In this document: positions 44,820 through 54,006 of the stretch, piece by piece | Position numbering within the stretch: position 1 is the stretch's first letter | Layout: each line of letters starts with the position of its first letter | Assembly (NCBI GenBank): GCA_016700155.1 | Contig: CP065001.1 | Coordinates: forward strand, 2,108,001-2,172,000 | Reading direction: 5' to 3' | DNA length: 64,000 nt | Origin: Ignavibacteriales bacterium | GTDB lineage: Bacteria; Bacteroidota; Ignavibacteria; Ignavibacteriales; Ignavibacteriaceae | Made by a program: the position numbers and the translations under genes | Notes under the pieces: generated by a model | What the model was told of the DNA's origin: nothing | Database searches by the model: none | Seen by the model: only the letters and a program-made list of their open reading frames with translations

Positions 44820-45938
44820 CTAGTTATTAACTGTATTCACTTTTAAAATTTTATTTGAAACACTCTCAATTACTTCAAGAGCAAAAGTTGTTTCTTCCTC
44901 AGTGCCGCTGTTTATCCTTATACCATTCGGAATACCGAAAGTATTAACAGGCCGCAAAATTAATCCAGAGTTCAAACATTCTTCATTAAATCTGATACTT
45001 GTTGCCTGATCATTCAATAACATCAAATAAAAATTGGCGCTTGTTGGAACGTATTCAATTCCAAGGTCATCAAATTTTTTCTTCATTCTTTCTAAAGAGA
45101 CTTTGTTTGCCTGCTTTGTTTTAGAAAGAAACTCTTCATCATCAAGCGCAGCTATTGCAGCTTCCTGCGCAAGCATATTTGGTTCAAATGGCAGTTTGAC
45201 TTTGTATAATTCTCTAATCAACTCAGCTTCAGCGACTGCAAAACCAATTCGTATTCCGGCAAGACCATAAGCCTTGGACAACGTTCTTATTACAATTAGA
45301 TTTTTGTAATCATACTCAAATCCGTTTGGATATTCAGGGTTATCTTCTGCATAAACTGTATAAGCTTCATCAAGAACAACAAGAACAGAATCCGGAACTT
45401 TCTTCATGAAGTTTTCGAATTCAGATTTTGTAAACATTGTTCCGGTTGGATTATTCGGGTTTGCCAAATATATCAGTTTAGTTTTTGATGAAATCAATTT
45501 TGATATTGCATCAAGATCAAATGCATAATTTTTTAACGGAGCTAAAAAAGATTTTCTGCCATATTTATTCGCGTTAACATACCAGCCGATGAATGAACCT
45601 TCCGATGTAACTATCTCATCTTCATCATCACTAAAAGCTGTTATTATGTATTGAAGAATCGAATCCGAGCCGCTGCCCGTAACAATTTTGTTCGCGGGAA
45701 TATTATATTTTTTTGATATTGCATTTACCAGTTTATAAGCGGAAGGATCAGTGTACCGATGTATTTCTGTCAATGTTTTTTTAATCGCTTCAATTGCTTT
45801 TGGTGAAGGTCCCAGAGGATTTTCATTTGATGCAAGCTTAACAATTTTTTTAATCCCCTTTTCCCTTGCCAGTTCTTCAATCGGTTTTCCTGCTTTATAT
45901 GGAATAAGTTTCTGAATGTGTTCAGGAATTTTGATCAT
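44820..45938 (-). CDS. Histidinol-phosphate/aromatic aminotransferase (fold type I)
   Basis: PLP aminotransferase of 372 residues in the HisC-like subgroup. Motifs: KLASNENPLGPSPKAIEAI, YLANPNNPTGTMF, VLDEAYTVYAE, and the PLP Lys in TLSKAYGLAGIRIGFAVAE. By sequence it could be histidinol-phosphate aminotransferase, but no other his gene is nearby and it lies between homogentisate dioxygenase and fumarylacetoacetase genes. A role in converting tyrosine or phenylalanine to the 2-oxoacid that feeds the pathway is the better contextual call. HisC proteins are known to accept aromatic substrates. Confidence 0.88.
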   Translation of the reverse strand: MIKIPEHIQKLIPYKAGKPIEELAREKGIKKIVKLASNENPLGPSPKAIEAIKKTLTEIHRYTDPSAYKLVNAISKKYNIPANKIVTGSGSDSILQYIITAFSDDEDEIVTSEGSFIGWYVNANKYGRKSFLAPLKNYAFDLDAISKLISSKTKLIYLANPNNPTGTMFTKSEFENFMKKVPDSVLVVLDEAYTVYAEDNPEYPNGFEYDYKNLIVIRTLSKAYGLAGIRIGFAVAEAELIRELYKVKLPFEPNMLAQEAAIAALDDEEFLSKTKQANKVSLERMKKKFDDLGIEYVPTSANFYLMLLNDQATSIRFNEECLNSGLILRPVNTFGIPNGIRINSGTEEETTFALEVIESVSNKILKVNTVNN

Positions 45939-45949
45939 GATTTACTTCC

Positions 45950-47113
45950 CTATTTCTCCAACCAGGATTGTGCATACTCTTCCATCATTGTTCCTTTAAC
46001 ATTTTTTGTCACGTGAAGCGGCGCGAAAGTATCAATCATAATCGCGTACTCATCCGTATCTTTTTTGCCGATTGATGCTTCAGTTTTTCCTGGCTGCGGA
46101 CCGTGCGGAATTCCCATCGGATGTAATGTTATTGATCCTTCCTGCACACCTGTGCGCGACATAAAATCTCCATGCACATAATAAAGCACTTCATCGCTAT
46201 CAACGTTTGAATGATAATAAGGAGCTGGAATCGCGTCAGGATGGAAATCAAAAAGTCTTGGAACAAAATTACAAACAACAAAATGCTGTGTTGTAAACAT
46301 TAAATGAATCGGCGGAGGCAAATGTATCTTACCGACTTTGGGGGCATACTCTTTAAGATTAAATGTGTATGGATAAAGAAAACCATCCCATCCAACAACA
46401 TCAAACGGATGATGTGGAAGAAGATATTCAAATGTTCTGTTGGCAACTTTTAATAAAAGGTTGAACTTTCCTTTTTTATCAACCGGTTCTGTGAACTGAG
46501 GTGTTTTAAAATCTCTTTCATAATACGGTGCGTCTTCTGCTAATTGTCCATACTCATTTCTGAAATGTTTCGGAATATCAAACGGTGTGCTTGATTCAAT
46601 TATCATCAGCTTAACATTTTTATAATTATCAAACTTCATTTGATATGTTGTACCTTTTGGAACAACGATATAATCCCAGTCTTCAAAAGGAAGTTTACCA
46701 TACTCTGATAAAAATTCTCCTTTGCCGTGATGAACAAATACTATTTCATGTGCATAACTGTTTCGGTAGAACACGTCAGTATCTTCAGTAACATTCGCGG
46801 TTGATATTACACAATGTTCATTCTTCAGAAACTCATTTCTTGATGAAAGAAAATTCCCGTTAGTTTTTTTCTTATCTGTAAAGAAATGATAGTATTGAAG
46901 CGGCGCATCGTTCCAGTCATTCGAATTATCTTTTTTCATTTCGCCGATTCTTTCAACCTGCGGCGGTGTATAGAGATGATATTTATTTGAATATATCCCT
47001 GAAAAACCTTTTGTGCTGAAAAGTTCTTCACGATATAGTGATTTGCCGTCAGGTTTATAAAATGTTGTATGTCTTTTTGGTGGAACACTTCCGACTCTTA
47101 CATAAAAAGGCAT
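45950..47113 (-). CDS. hmgA: Homogentisate 1,2-dioxygenase
   Basis: Opens the ring of homogentisate to maleylacetoacetate. The cupin body shows HHGKGEFLSEYGKLPFEDWDYIVVPKGTTYQM, with GEFLSEYG as the key part. The iron-ligand block is PYYHSNVDSDEVLYYVHGDF with ITLHPMGIPHGPQPG, giving the expected His, Glu and His. At 387 residues it is somewhat shorter than the roughly 430-residue bacterial and animal enzymes. AGGAGG precedes the ATG. It lies 53 bases downstream of the 4-hydroxyphenylpyruvate dioxygenase gene. Confidence 0.94.
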   Translation of the reverse strand: MPFYVRVGSVPPKRHTTFYKPDGKSLYREELFSTKGFSGIYSNKYHLYTPPQVERIGEMKKDNSNDWNDAPLQYYHFFTDKKKTNGNFLSSRNEFLKNEHCVISTANVTEDTDVFYRNSYAHEIVFVHHGKGEFLSEYGKLPFEDWDYIVVPKGTTYQMKFDNYKNVKLMIIESSTPFDIPKHFRNEYGQLAEDAPYYERDFKTPQFTEPVDKKGKFNLLLKVANRTFEYLLPHHPFDVVGWDGFLYPYTFNLKEYAPKVGKIHLPPPIHLMFTTQHFVVCNFVPRLFDFHPDAIPAPYYHSNVDSDEVLYYVHGDFMSRTGVQEGSITLHPMGIPHGPQPGKTEASIGKKDTDEYAIMIDTFAPLHVTKNVKGTMMEEYAQSWLEK

Positions 47114-47166
47114 TCTAACCTCCTAAGGGTTTTTCATTAAAATTTAATGAGGAAAATTTTTTCAAA

Positions 47167-48285
47167 TTAATCTTTATCAAAATTTCCGCGAAGCATCTGG
47201 TCACGTTCAATTGATTCGAACAGTGCCTGGAAGTTACCCTGACCAAATCCTTCAGCGCCTTCTCTTCTTTGTATTATTTCATAAAAGAAAGTTGGTCTAT
47301 CGCCAATCGGCTTAGTAAATAACTGAAGAAGATAGCCTTTACCTTCAAGGTCGCAGAGAATTCCATATTTTTTAAGTTCATCAATGTTCTCTGTAATTTT
47401 CAAACCTTTTTCTTTTAACATCTGATAATAAGTATCAGGTGGTGTGGTTAAAAATTCTACTCCATTCTTTCTCATCGAATCAATTGTCTTCATGATATTG
47501 TTCGTGGTGATAGCAATATGCTGAATGCCTGAACCAACATACTCATCAATGTATTCTTCGATCTGTGATTTTTTCATTCCTTCAAAAGGTTCATTGATAG
47601 GATTTTTAACAGGCGCGCCTTCTTTTGATCTTACAACCTTTGAAAGAAGTGCGGAATACTTAGTGGAGATATCTCCTTCACCAAACTCAATAAATGTCTC
47701 GAAGTTCAGCGTTTGATTAAGATAGTTCGCCCATAAATTCATTTCATTAACACGAACATTGCCGACAATGTGATCAACTTCGAGTAATCCTGTATCTTCA
47801 TAATCAAGATTAATATTCTGAATCGGCTTTCCAAATCCAGGTTTGAAAATTCCTTTATAGTTATCCCTGTTAATAAAAATTATTTCAGCGTCATCATATA
47901 ATTTTAAAGCAGCTTCTTCAATGTATCCGTTTTCATCTTCATACTTTTTAGGTGAACGTGAAGGTATGCCGCCGTTCTTTACAGCATTGTCATAAGCGGT
48001 TCTTACATCTTTTACTTTTAATGACCAGCGTTTAACACCATCGCCGTGTTTATTTACGAAGTGTGAAATTTCATAATTGGTAGGTTTAACTGCTGAGGTA
48101 ACAACAAACTGAATTTTATTATTTGTAAGATAGTATGAAACTCTGTCCTTAACTCCTGTTTCAGGTCCTGAATATCCGGTAATTTTTAACCCCATTGCTT
48201 TAGCATGCCAGTAAGCCCACATCTTGGCTGAACCGACATAAAATTCAACAAAATCGTACCCAATTATTCCTAATGGATTAGACAT
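47167..48285 (-). CDS. hppD: 4-Hydroxyphenylpyruvate dioxygenase
   Basis: Converts 4-hydroxyphenylpyruvate to homogentisate with a non-haem iron. At 372 residues it has two vicinal-oxygen-chelate domains. Iron ligands are in EVDHIVGNV, GIQHIAITT and the Glu of FYEIIQRR. The C-terminal FGQGNFQALFESIERDQMLRG motif (core GQGNFQALFESIE) is diagnostic. An AGGAG site lies just before the ATG. It is the first gene of a run of six that leads to acetoacetyl-CoA. Confidence 0.97.
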   Translation of the reverse strand: MSNPLGIIGYDFVEFYVGSAKMWAYWHAKAMGLKITGYSGPETGVKDRVSYYLTNNKIQFVVTSAVKPTNYEISHFVNKHGDGVKRWSLKVKDVRTAYDNAVKNGGIPSRSPKKYEDENGYIEEAALKLYDDAEIIFINRDNYKGIFKPGFGKPIQNINLDYEDTGLLEVDHIVGNVRVNEMNLWANYLNQTLNFETFIEFGEGDISTKYSALLSKVVRSKEGAPVKNPINEPFEGMKKSQIEEYIDEYVGSGIQHIAITTNNIMKTIDSMRKNGVEFLTTPPDTYYQMLKEKGLKITENIDELKKYGILCDLEGKGYLLQLFTKPIGDRPTFFYEIIQRREGAEGFGQGNFQALFESIERDQMLRGNFDKD

Positions 48286-48419
48286 TAAAACACTCCTGAT
48301 TTATTTTGATGAGATTTGTGTGCGCAAAGTTAAGGCAAATTATATATAGAGTAAAGTAAGATTAAAGAACACTTTATTTGATATGGATAATTATCAACAA
48401 TACAAACTTCAGTAGTGAG

Positions 48420-49131
48420 TCAGGAAACATTATCAAGTAACATAAAATCTTTTTTAATAGTTGAAGCACTTCCTGAATAATTTTTGTCAGTGTAAGTACA
48501 GATAATATTAAGCGGACATATTGAACAATTTGGTTTTCCGGCTTTACACACTTCCCTTCCAAGTCTTATAAGATTTGTGTGAAATGAATGTGCAATTCCT
48601 TTTGGAAAGTCTTTGTGAAGTTCTGTAAAAGTTTTATCTGGAGTTGAAGTCTTAACCAGTCCAATCCGATTTAAAGTTCTATGTACATGAGTATCAACAG
48701 GACAAATATCACGCTTCATAGAAAATAATAATACACATGCTGAGGTTTTAGTTCCGACTCCTTTAAATGAAGTAAGTTCTGTTAAAACTTCTTCACTTGA
48801 TAGCTCAAATAAATAGTCGAGTGATATTTTTTTATTCCTGTTCGATAATTCAGAAATAAGATTTTTTAATCGCTGCTGATTTTTGTTTGCCTAACCCTGC
48901 AACTCTAATTATTGACTCGATTTTCGTTCTTGGTGTGTTTATCAATTCACTCCAATCAGGATATTTTTGTTTAAGCTGTTTATACGCCTTATATGAATTT
49001 GTGTCGTTGGTATTCTGTGATAAGATTGTAGCGATTATCATATCAAGAGGATCAGGATCGATGGAATTTTTTTTCGGTACACCAAAAAACGAAATAAGAA
49101 GTTTATTGATCTGTATTATTTTAGTTTTCAT
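48420..49131 (-). pseudogene. Endonuclease III-like DNA glycosylase with a frameshift
   Basis: An HhH-GPD DNA glycosylase of the Nth family split in two frames. The 5' part (49131-48850) encodes PLDMIIATILSQNTND and VAGLGKQKSAAIKK, then runs into a stop. In the next frame the protein continues with LISELSNRNKK, the helix-hairpin-helix SFKGVGTKTSACVL with the catalytic Lys, PVDTHVHR with the catalytic Asp, and an intact C-x6-C-x2-C-x5-C Fe-S loop. One extra A in the six-A run near 48865-48870 would restore the frame. Everything else is conserved, so it is either a recent loss, a sequencing error, or slippage-dependent expression. Confidence 0.83.
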
Positions 49132-49238
49132 TAATAATAAAATTTTATTTCATACTGAATATAATAATACCGGACAGTTACATACTCATAAACTTTTTTT
49201 AATTTGCGCAGAACAATTTTTCTTATTTGGAGGATTTA

Positions 49239-50594
49239 ATGCCCACATTGATGGTTAGTATTTCAGGTATTCGTGGTGTTGTTGGTGACGGACTTGACCC
49301 GCAGACTTTAGTTAAATACACTTCCGCCTATGCTGATTTTATTGGCTCAGGTAAGGTTGTTGTTGGAAGAGATGCTAGAATTACCGGTGAAATGGTTTCA
49401 TCAATTGTCACAGGAACATTGAATGCAAAAGGTATTGATGTCATTGATATAGGTATTTGTCCGACACCAACAGTTCAGTACACAGTAAAAACCTTAAATG
49501 CTGATGGCGGAATTGCAATCTCCGCAAGTCACAATCCCAATCAGTGGAATGCCTTAAAATTATTGAACAGTACCGGGCAATTCATGACTCCTGATGAAAA
49601 TAAAACTATGTTGAGTCTTCTTGATGATTCACAGGTTAATTATAAATCCTGGGATAAAATTGGAAAGACAACAAAATATTATGAAGGACTACAAAAGCAT
49701 ATTGATGATGTCATCAATCTAAAATACATCAATGCTGAAGCTATAAGAAAAAGAAAATTCAGAGTGCTGCTGGATTGTGTAAATGGTGCGGGTGTTTATT
49801 CAATTCCACCGCTTCTCGAAAAATTTGGCTGCGAAGTAATAAAAATTAATTGTGAAGAAACAGGAATCTTTCCCCGCTTTCCTGAACCACTGCCCGAAAA
49901 TCTTGTTGAAACAATGAAAGCAGTTAAACAAAATAATGCTGAACTGGGAATTGTAGTTGATCCCGACGTTGACAGACTTGTCCTGATTACTAGTGATGGT
50001 GAACCATTCAGTGAAGAGAATACAATTACACAGGCTGTAAAATTTATACTGTCAAGAAATCCGGGTGCAGTAGTTGTTAATCTATCTACAACAAGAGCTG
50101 TTGATGATATTGCAAAAAGTTTTGGTCAAAAAGTTTTTCGTTCACCGGTTGGTGAAGCTAACGTTGTAAAGAAAATGAAAGAAGTTGATGCTGTTATCGG
50201 TGGTGAAGGCAGCGGTGGAGTTATTTATCCTGCGTTACACTATGGTAGAGATGCATTAGTCGGGATTGCAATAACGCTACAACATATGCTTGAATTTGGA
50301 AAAACAATTTCGGAATTAAAAAATTCTCTTCCCCAATACTTCATTACTAAAAAGAAGATTGATCTTGTAAATATTAATCCTGATGATGTTATCAATTCTA
50401 TGATTCAAAAAAATAAATCAGGTGAAATTAATACTGATGATGGATTGAGAATTGATTTTAATGATCACTGGGTTCATTTCAGAAAATCCAACACTGAACC
50501 GATTATAAGAATAATTGTTGAATGTGGTGACAAAGAAAAATCGGAGTCGCTAGCAGAAAAATATGTTAGTGAAATAAATTCACTTATGAAATGA
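49239..50594 (+). CDS. Phosphohexomutase (phosphoglucosamine/phosphomannomutase family)
   Basis: Interconverts hexose-6- and hexose-1-phosphates, 451 residues. N-terminal SISGIRGVVGDGL, the phosphoserine loop ISASHNPNQWN, the metal loop DPDVDRL, the sugar loop GGEGSGGV and the phosphate loop FRKSNTEPIIRI are all present. The start at 49239 follows GGAGG; an ATG four codons earlier lacks one. GlmM-like function (glucosamine phosphate for cell wall) is likely, but phosphomannomutase or phosphoglucomutase cannot be excluded. It diverges from the broken nth gene and is monocistronic, converging on the DUF58 gene. Confidence 0.9.
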   Translation: MPTLMVSISGIRGVVGDGLDPQTLVKYTSAYADFIGSGKVVVGRDARITGEMVSSIVTGTLNAKGIDVIDIGICPTPTVQYTVKTLNADGGIAISASHNPNQWNALKLLNSTGQFMTPDENKTMLSLLDDSQVNYKSWDKIGKTTKYYEGLQKHIDDVINLKYINAEAIRKRKFRVLLDCVNGAGVYSIPPLLEKFGCEVIKINCEETGIFPRFPEPLPENLVETMKAVKQNNAELGIVVDPDVDRLVLITSDGEPFSEENTITQAVKFILSRNPGAVVVNLSTTRAVDDIAKSFGQKVFRSPVGEANVVKKMKEVDAVIGGEGSGGVIYPALHYGRDALVGIAITLQHMLEFGKTISELKNSLPQYFITKKKIDLVNINPDDVINSMIQKNKSGEINTDDGLRIDFNDHWVHFRKSNTEPIIRIIVECGDKEKSESLAEKYVSEINSLMK

Positions 50595-50600
50595 GATTTG

Positions 50601-51509
50601 TTAGTACAAGCGGGAGCGCTTCTGAATATAACTGAACAAAGCTTTGTCAAAAGACATTGAAGTGTCAATAAGGTTATACTCAATGTTTGCATTAAGGCAT
50701 TCAGTTTTGATTTTGTTAATGAACACTTCCATTGATTCCTTATAAGCTTTTTGTACCTGGTACGGTTGAGTCGTTAACTCTTCTCCTGTTTCCATATCAG
50801 TGAAAATTGCATCCTGCCCAAACGCGAACGTCCTCTCCACAGGATCAAGAACCTGGAACACAATCACTTCATTTTTCTGATGCCGGAAATGTTTTAAAGC
50901 TGTTATTATCATATCAGGATCATCGAACAGATCAGAGATAATAACCACAAGTCCTTTCCTTTTAATCTTTTCGGCGATTGAGTTTAATGATATTGCAGTA
51001 TTTGTTTTAAAGGAAGGTTCTATTTTACTTAGTGCTTTTAGAATTTCCTGTAGATACGATCTTGAAGCCTTTGGCGGTAAATAAGAATTAACTTTATCGG
51101 AATACAAAGTAAGTCCGGCAGCATCCTGCTGCTTAATCATTATGTAACTCAGACTTGCCGCGAGTACAGAAGAATACTCAATCTTTGTAATGTTTTTCCC
51201 TGAAAAAAAATTCATTGACTTACTTATATCAAGAAGAATATACGCTTTTAGATTTGTCTCTTCTTCATATTGTTTGATGAAATATTTTTCAGTCTTACTA
51301 AAAACTTTCCAGTCAAGATCCCGTAAACTATCACCCTGCTGATATGGACGATGTTCTGTGAATTCAACACTAAAGCCATGATAAGGACTGCGATGAAGTC
51401 CTACCATAAAACCTTCAACTACAAATCTTGCTTTTAACTCAAGCGAATTAAGTTTAGAAATGATCGACGGTTCAAGAAATTTCCTGAAGTCCTGACTGGC
51501 TTGCTGCAT
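50601..51509 (-). CDS. DUF58 (vWA-like) domain protein
   Basis: A 302-residue protein of the DUF58 family. Typical segments are GLHRSPYHGFSVEFTEHRPYQQGDSLRDLDWKVFSKTEKYFIKQYEEE, recognised by HRPYQQGDSLRDLDWKV, then LLDISKSMNF (MIDAS-like DxSxS) and VVIISDLFDDP. Such proteins are usually encoded with MoxR AAA+ ATPases and Bat proteins and have ill-defined envelope or chaperone roles. No moxR gene is next to it here. The TPR lipoprotein gene upstream ends at the base before its first codon. Confidence 0.9.
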   Translation of the reverse strand: MQQASQDFRKFLEPSIISKLNSLELKARFVVEGFMVGLHRSPYHGFSVEFTEHRPYQQGDSLRDLDWKVFSKTEKYFIKQYEEETNLKAYILLDISKSMNFFSGKNITKIEYSSVLAASLSYIMIKQQDAAGLTLYSDKVNSYLPPKASRSYLQEILKALSKIEPSFKTNTAISLNSIAEKIKRKGLVVIISDLFDDPDMIITALKHFRHQKNEVIVFQVLDPVERTFAFGQDAIFTDMETGEELTTQPYQVQKAYKESMEVFINKIKTECLNANIEYNLIDTSMSFDKALFSYIQKRSRLY

Positions 51510-52019
51510 TTATTTCCGCGTTAGAGTTGTGTCAGTAATTATCTGGTCTGCCGGAATTCCCATAAATTTTAATTCAGCTTTGGCTGAGGAAACCATTTCG
51601 TGATTAGGAAATTTTTCAATGAATAAATTGTACAACTCAGTGGCGTCTTTATATTCTGAGATGGGCTCATTGGCTTTAATAAACCCAGCCATAAATAACG
51701 AATATGCAGCTTCCTTACTTGAAGGATAATCATCATAAACCTTCTTAAATAATTCTGATGCCTTAACTAACGCTTGCTTTTCAGTAAGATCAGTCAGATT
51801 ACGTTTTTGATATAAGTTGGCAAGATCATACAGAGCTGTCGGAGCCAGTTCATTTTCAGGAAACTCCGCTACGAGTTTTTCAAGGAGAGGCGCAGCTTCA
51901 ATATATTTTTGCTGATCAATATTCTGTCTGGCAGCTTTCATTAAATCTTCAGCAGATTCACCGGAACAACCTGAAATTAAAAGTGCAGATAGAATAAAAA
52001 ACGGGATAATAAATTTCAT
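51510..52019 (-). CDS. TPR lipoprotein (BamD/YbgF-like)
   Basis: A 169-residue lipoprotein: signal peptide with lipobox ISGC, then TPR-like helices (AARQNIDQQKYIEAAPLLEKLVAEFP; ALYDLANLYQKR; ASELFKKVYDDYPSSKEAAYSLFMAG; ATELYNLFIEKFPNHEMVSSAK, quoted by their cores KYIEAAPLLEKL, ELFKKVYDDYP, LYNLFIEKFP). The pattern resembles BamD-type outer membrane lipoproteins but is shorter. It is directly followed by the DUF58 gene with no gap. A protein-interaction role in the envelope is likely. Confidence 0.85.
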   Translation of the reverse strand: MKFIIPFFILSALLISGCSGESAEDLMKAARQNIDQQKYIEAAPLLEKLVAEFPENELAPTALYDLANLYQKRNLTDLTEKQALVKASELFKKVYDDYPSSKEAAYSLFMAGFIKANEPISEYKDATELYNLFIEKFPNHEMVSSAKAELKFMGIPADQIITDTTLTRK

Positions 52020-52110
52020 TTATGAATTCTTTCAAATGTTTGTTTTAAAGCGGCAGAAAGTTATCAAATTGAATTTGAAGTATCAATGTAATTGAACGTG
52101 GAAGCAATAA

Positions 52111-52141
52111 TAAAAAAGCCGGTTTAGTGTTAAACCGGCTT
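52111..52141 (-). terminator. Terminator of the T9SS gene ending at 52160
   Basis: An 11-base stem AAGCCGGTTTA / TAAACCGGCTT with a 4-base loop. On the minus strand it is followed by a T-run (complement of TAAAAAA). It is one of four near-identical GCCGG-type terminators in 52-59 kb. Confidence 0.85.
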
Positions 52142-52159
52142 AATCAGAAAGGAATGTAA

Positions 52160-53836
52160 TTACTTGGTAAGAGTCATTTTCTTAACTGCTGAGAAAGTGC
52201 TTCCATCAACAGCACTGGCTTCCAGCCGGTAAATATATACTCCGCTATTCAGATTTGAAGCATCGAAATTAATTTCGTGGCTTCCTGTGCCGAAGCTATT
52301 ATTTACTATTGTTGCAACTTCCTGTCCTACTACATCAAACACTTTTACTGTTACTCTTGAATCTTTTGCAAGACTGAATGATATAGTTGTACTTGGGTTG
52401 AATGGGTTTGGATAATTCTGATCAAGTGCAAAAACTGATGGCGGCAGAATCTTGATTTCGATTTCATTTGAATATTCGAAAGTACCATCAAAATCTATTT
52501 GTTTTAATCTATAAAGATAAGTGCCGTATGGAACTTTGGAATCAATAAATGAATAGTGTTGTATCTCACTGGTTGATCCGTAACCGCTGACGAATCCTAC
52601 CTCAACATATCCATCTCCGGAATTTCTTTGAACCTCAAAGCCATAGTTGTTTGTTTCAGTTGCAGTTGACCAAGACAGGTTAACAATATGGTCAGTCGAA
52701 GAGCCGTAGAAAGAAATTAATTCAACCGGAATTACCAGATCACCACATTGAGCGACATTAAATAAATTTGTACCTGCCCCAGGCGTGGCACCGGTTAATG
52801 AACCATAGCCACCGGGGATAAACAATCTGATGGTATCATTTACCATCTTTGGTGCAACAGCATTAAAAATATTTGACATCTTAAAAGGAATATTGTTTAT
52901 GATGTCAATCCATGTATTTGTACTTATTTGATATACATGTGTTGTATCATAATATCCGCCGGCACCGGCTCTTTCACCATTAACTACAAAGAAATAATCA
53001 CCCATCGCTGTTCCGCCGGGGCGACTTAATCCAGCCCAGGTTGTGGGTACATCCGGTGCGGCTGTCCAGGTCAACTGGCTTGCATCAGAACCAATTGTAC
53101 CAACCCATGTAGTTTTAAGGAATGCAGTGTTGTATCCCGAGGACATGATTATTTTATTCCCGCTTATTCCTAAAGCAAATGTCCTTCTGCCTTGTCCTGA
53201 TGGTAATGAATTACTAATCGTAGCCCATGTATCCGTTGCCAGCCGGTAATAGTGAATATTAAGATTGGTTCCGGAACCTGTGTACGGACCACCAACGACG
53301 AATATAACACTATCGCCCCATGCAACCGCCCCATGTCCGGCCAACACTGCAGGCAAAACAGCTTTTGAAGTCCAGGAGCCAGTTGAAGGAGTATATTCGA
53401 AAAGGGTATTGGTAGCAGTTCCATTGATTGCAACAGTGCTGCCGGCGACATAATAAAGTTTTCCATTGCAGGCTACCAACACACCACCAACCATTGAAGC
53501 GGGCAAGGGTGTTGCGTTTGTCCAGGAGCCATCTAACGTGTACTTAATAATAGTTGAAGAAATTCCTCCTGTGGTAGAAGGTGTATGAACATATAGTGTA
53601 TCCCCCAACCATACCGATGACTGAAAATATGTGACTGCAGGAAGATTAGGATATGTTCCTGATGGATACCATGTACCGGCATTAAAAACCGAACCGTATC
53701 CACCTTGATCTCTCTGTTCAATGATTGAAGCAGTTTGCAGATTATCGTCGGTAAAGGAAATATTATCCTGCGCTGATAGAAATGTAAATGAAATTAAAAG
53801 GAAGGAAACTAAAAACAATTTAGTAAATGATTTCAT
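52160..53836 (-). CDS. Kelch-like beta-propeller secreted protein, T9SS cargo
   Basis: Secreted protein of about 558 residues. The start at 53836 gives the signal peptide MKSFTKLFLVSFLLISFTFLSAQ with an AGGGTGAG site upstream; an earlier ATG at 53896 adds an unrelated stretch. The N-terminal 380 residues form Kelch-like blades (LYVHTPSTTGG, KLYYVAGSTVAING, VIFVVGGPYTG, KIIMSSGYN, YFFVVNGERAG). A beta-rich module (VELISFYGSSTDHIVNLSWSTATETNNYGFEVQR; core WSTATETNNYGFEVQR) precedes the T9SS sorting domain. The last 93 residues are identical to those of the next gene. Function unknown, perhaps carbohydrate or adhesion related. Confidence 0.87.
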   Translation of the reverse strand: MKSFTKLFLVSFLLISFTFLSAQDNISFTDDNLQTASIIEQRDQGGYGSVFNAGTWYPSGTYPNLPAVTYFQSSVWLGDTLYVHTPSTTGGISSTIIKYTLDGSWTNATPLPASMVGGVLVACNGKLYYVAGSTVAINGTATNTLFEYTPSTGSWTSKAVLPAVLAGHGAVAWGDSVIFVVGGPYTGSGTNLNIHYYRLATDTWATISNSLPSGQGRRTFALGISGNKIIMSSGYNTAFLKTTWVGTIGSDASQLTWTAAPDVPTTWAGLSRPGGTAMGDYFFVVNGERAGAGGYYDTTHVYQISTNTWIDIINNIPFKMSNIFNAVAPKMVNDTIRLFIPGGYGSLTGATPGAGTNLFNVAQCGDLVIPVELISFYGSSTDHIVNLSWSTATETNNYGFEVQRNSGDGYVEVGFVSGYGSTSEIQHYSFIDSKVPYGTYLYRLKQIDFDGTFEYSNEIEIKILPPSVFALDQNYPNPFNPSTTISFSLAKDSRVTVKVFDVVGQEVATIVNNSFGTGSHEINFDASNLNSGVYIYRLEASAVDGSTFSAVKKMTLTK

Positions 53837-53969
53837 TGGCTCACCCTGAAAATTTATTATTGAAATTTGAAGAATGATAGTTGAACAATGAAACATTAAT
53901 TAAAGATATTAATGCTGACATGAAAACAATTAAGTCTTCAGATTACCAAATCATTTTTTCAAGGAACAA

Positions 53970-53996
53970 AAAAGCCGGTTCAGTGAACCGGCTTTT
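53970..53996 (-). terminator. Terminator of the T9SS gene ending at 54007
   Basis: A 12-base stem AAAAGCCGGTTC / GAACCGGCTTTT with a 3-base loop lies just after the stop, and U-rich sequence completes it on the minus strand. Confidence 0.85.
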
Positions 53997-54006
53997 GAAG
54001 AAACTC

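Noticed and set aside
44820..45938. Histidine biosynthesis gene hisC
   Set aside because: The sequence is HisC-like, but no other his gene is present and it sits inside the tyrosine-degradation run. Kept as an aromatic/histidinol-phosphate aminotransferase with no symbol.
48374..48562. 62-codon frame overlapping the 3' end of the broken endonuclease III
   Set aside because: It is a shadow of the conserved Nth frame, which carries the intact Fe-S cluster cysteines.
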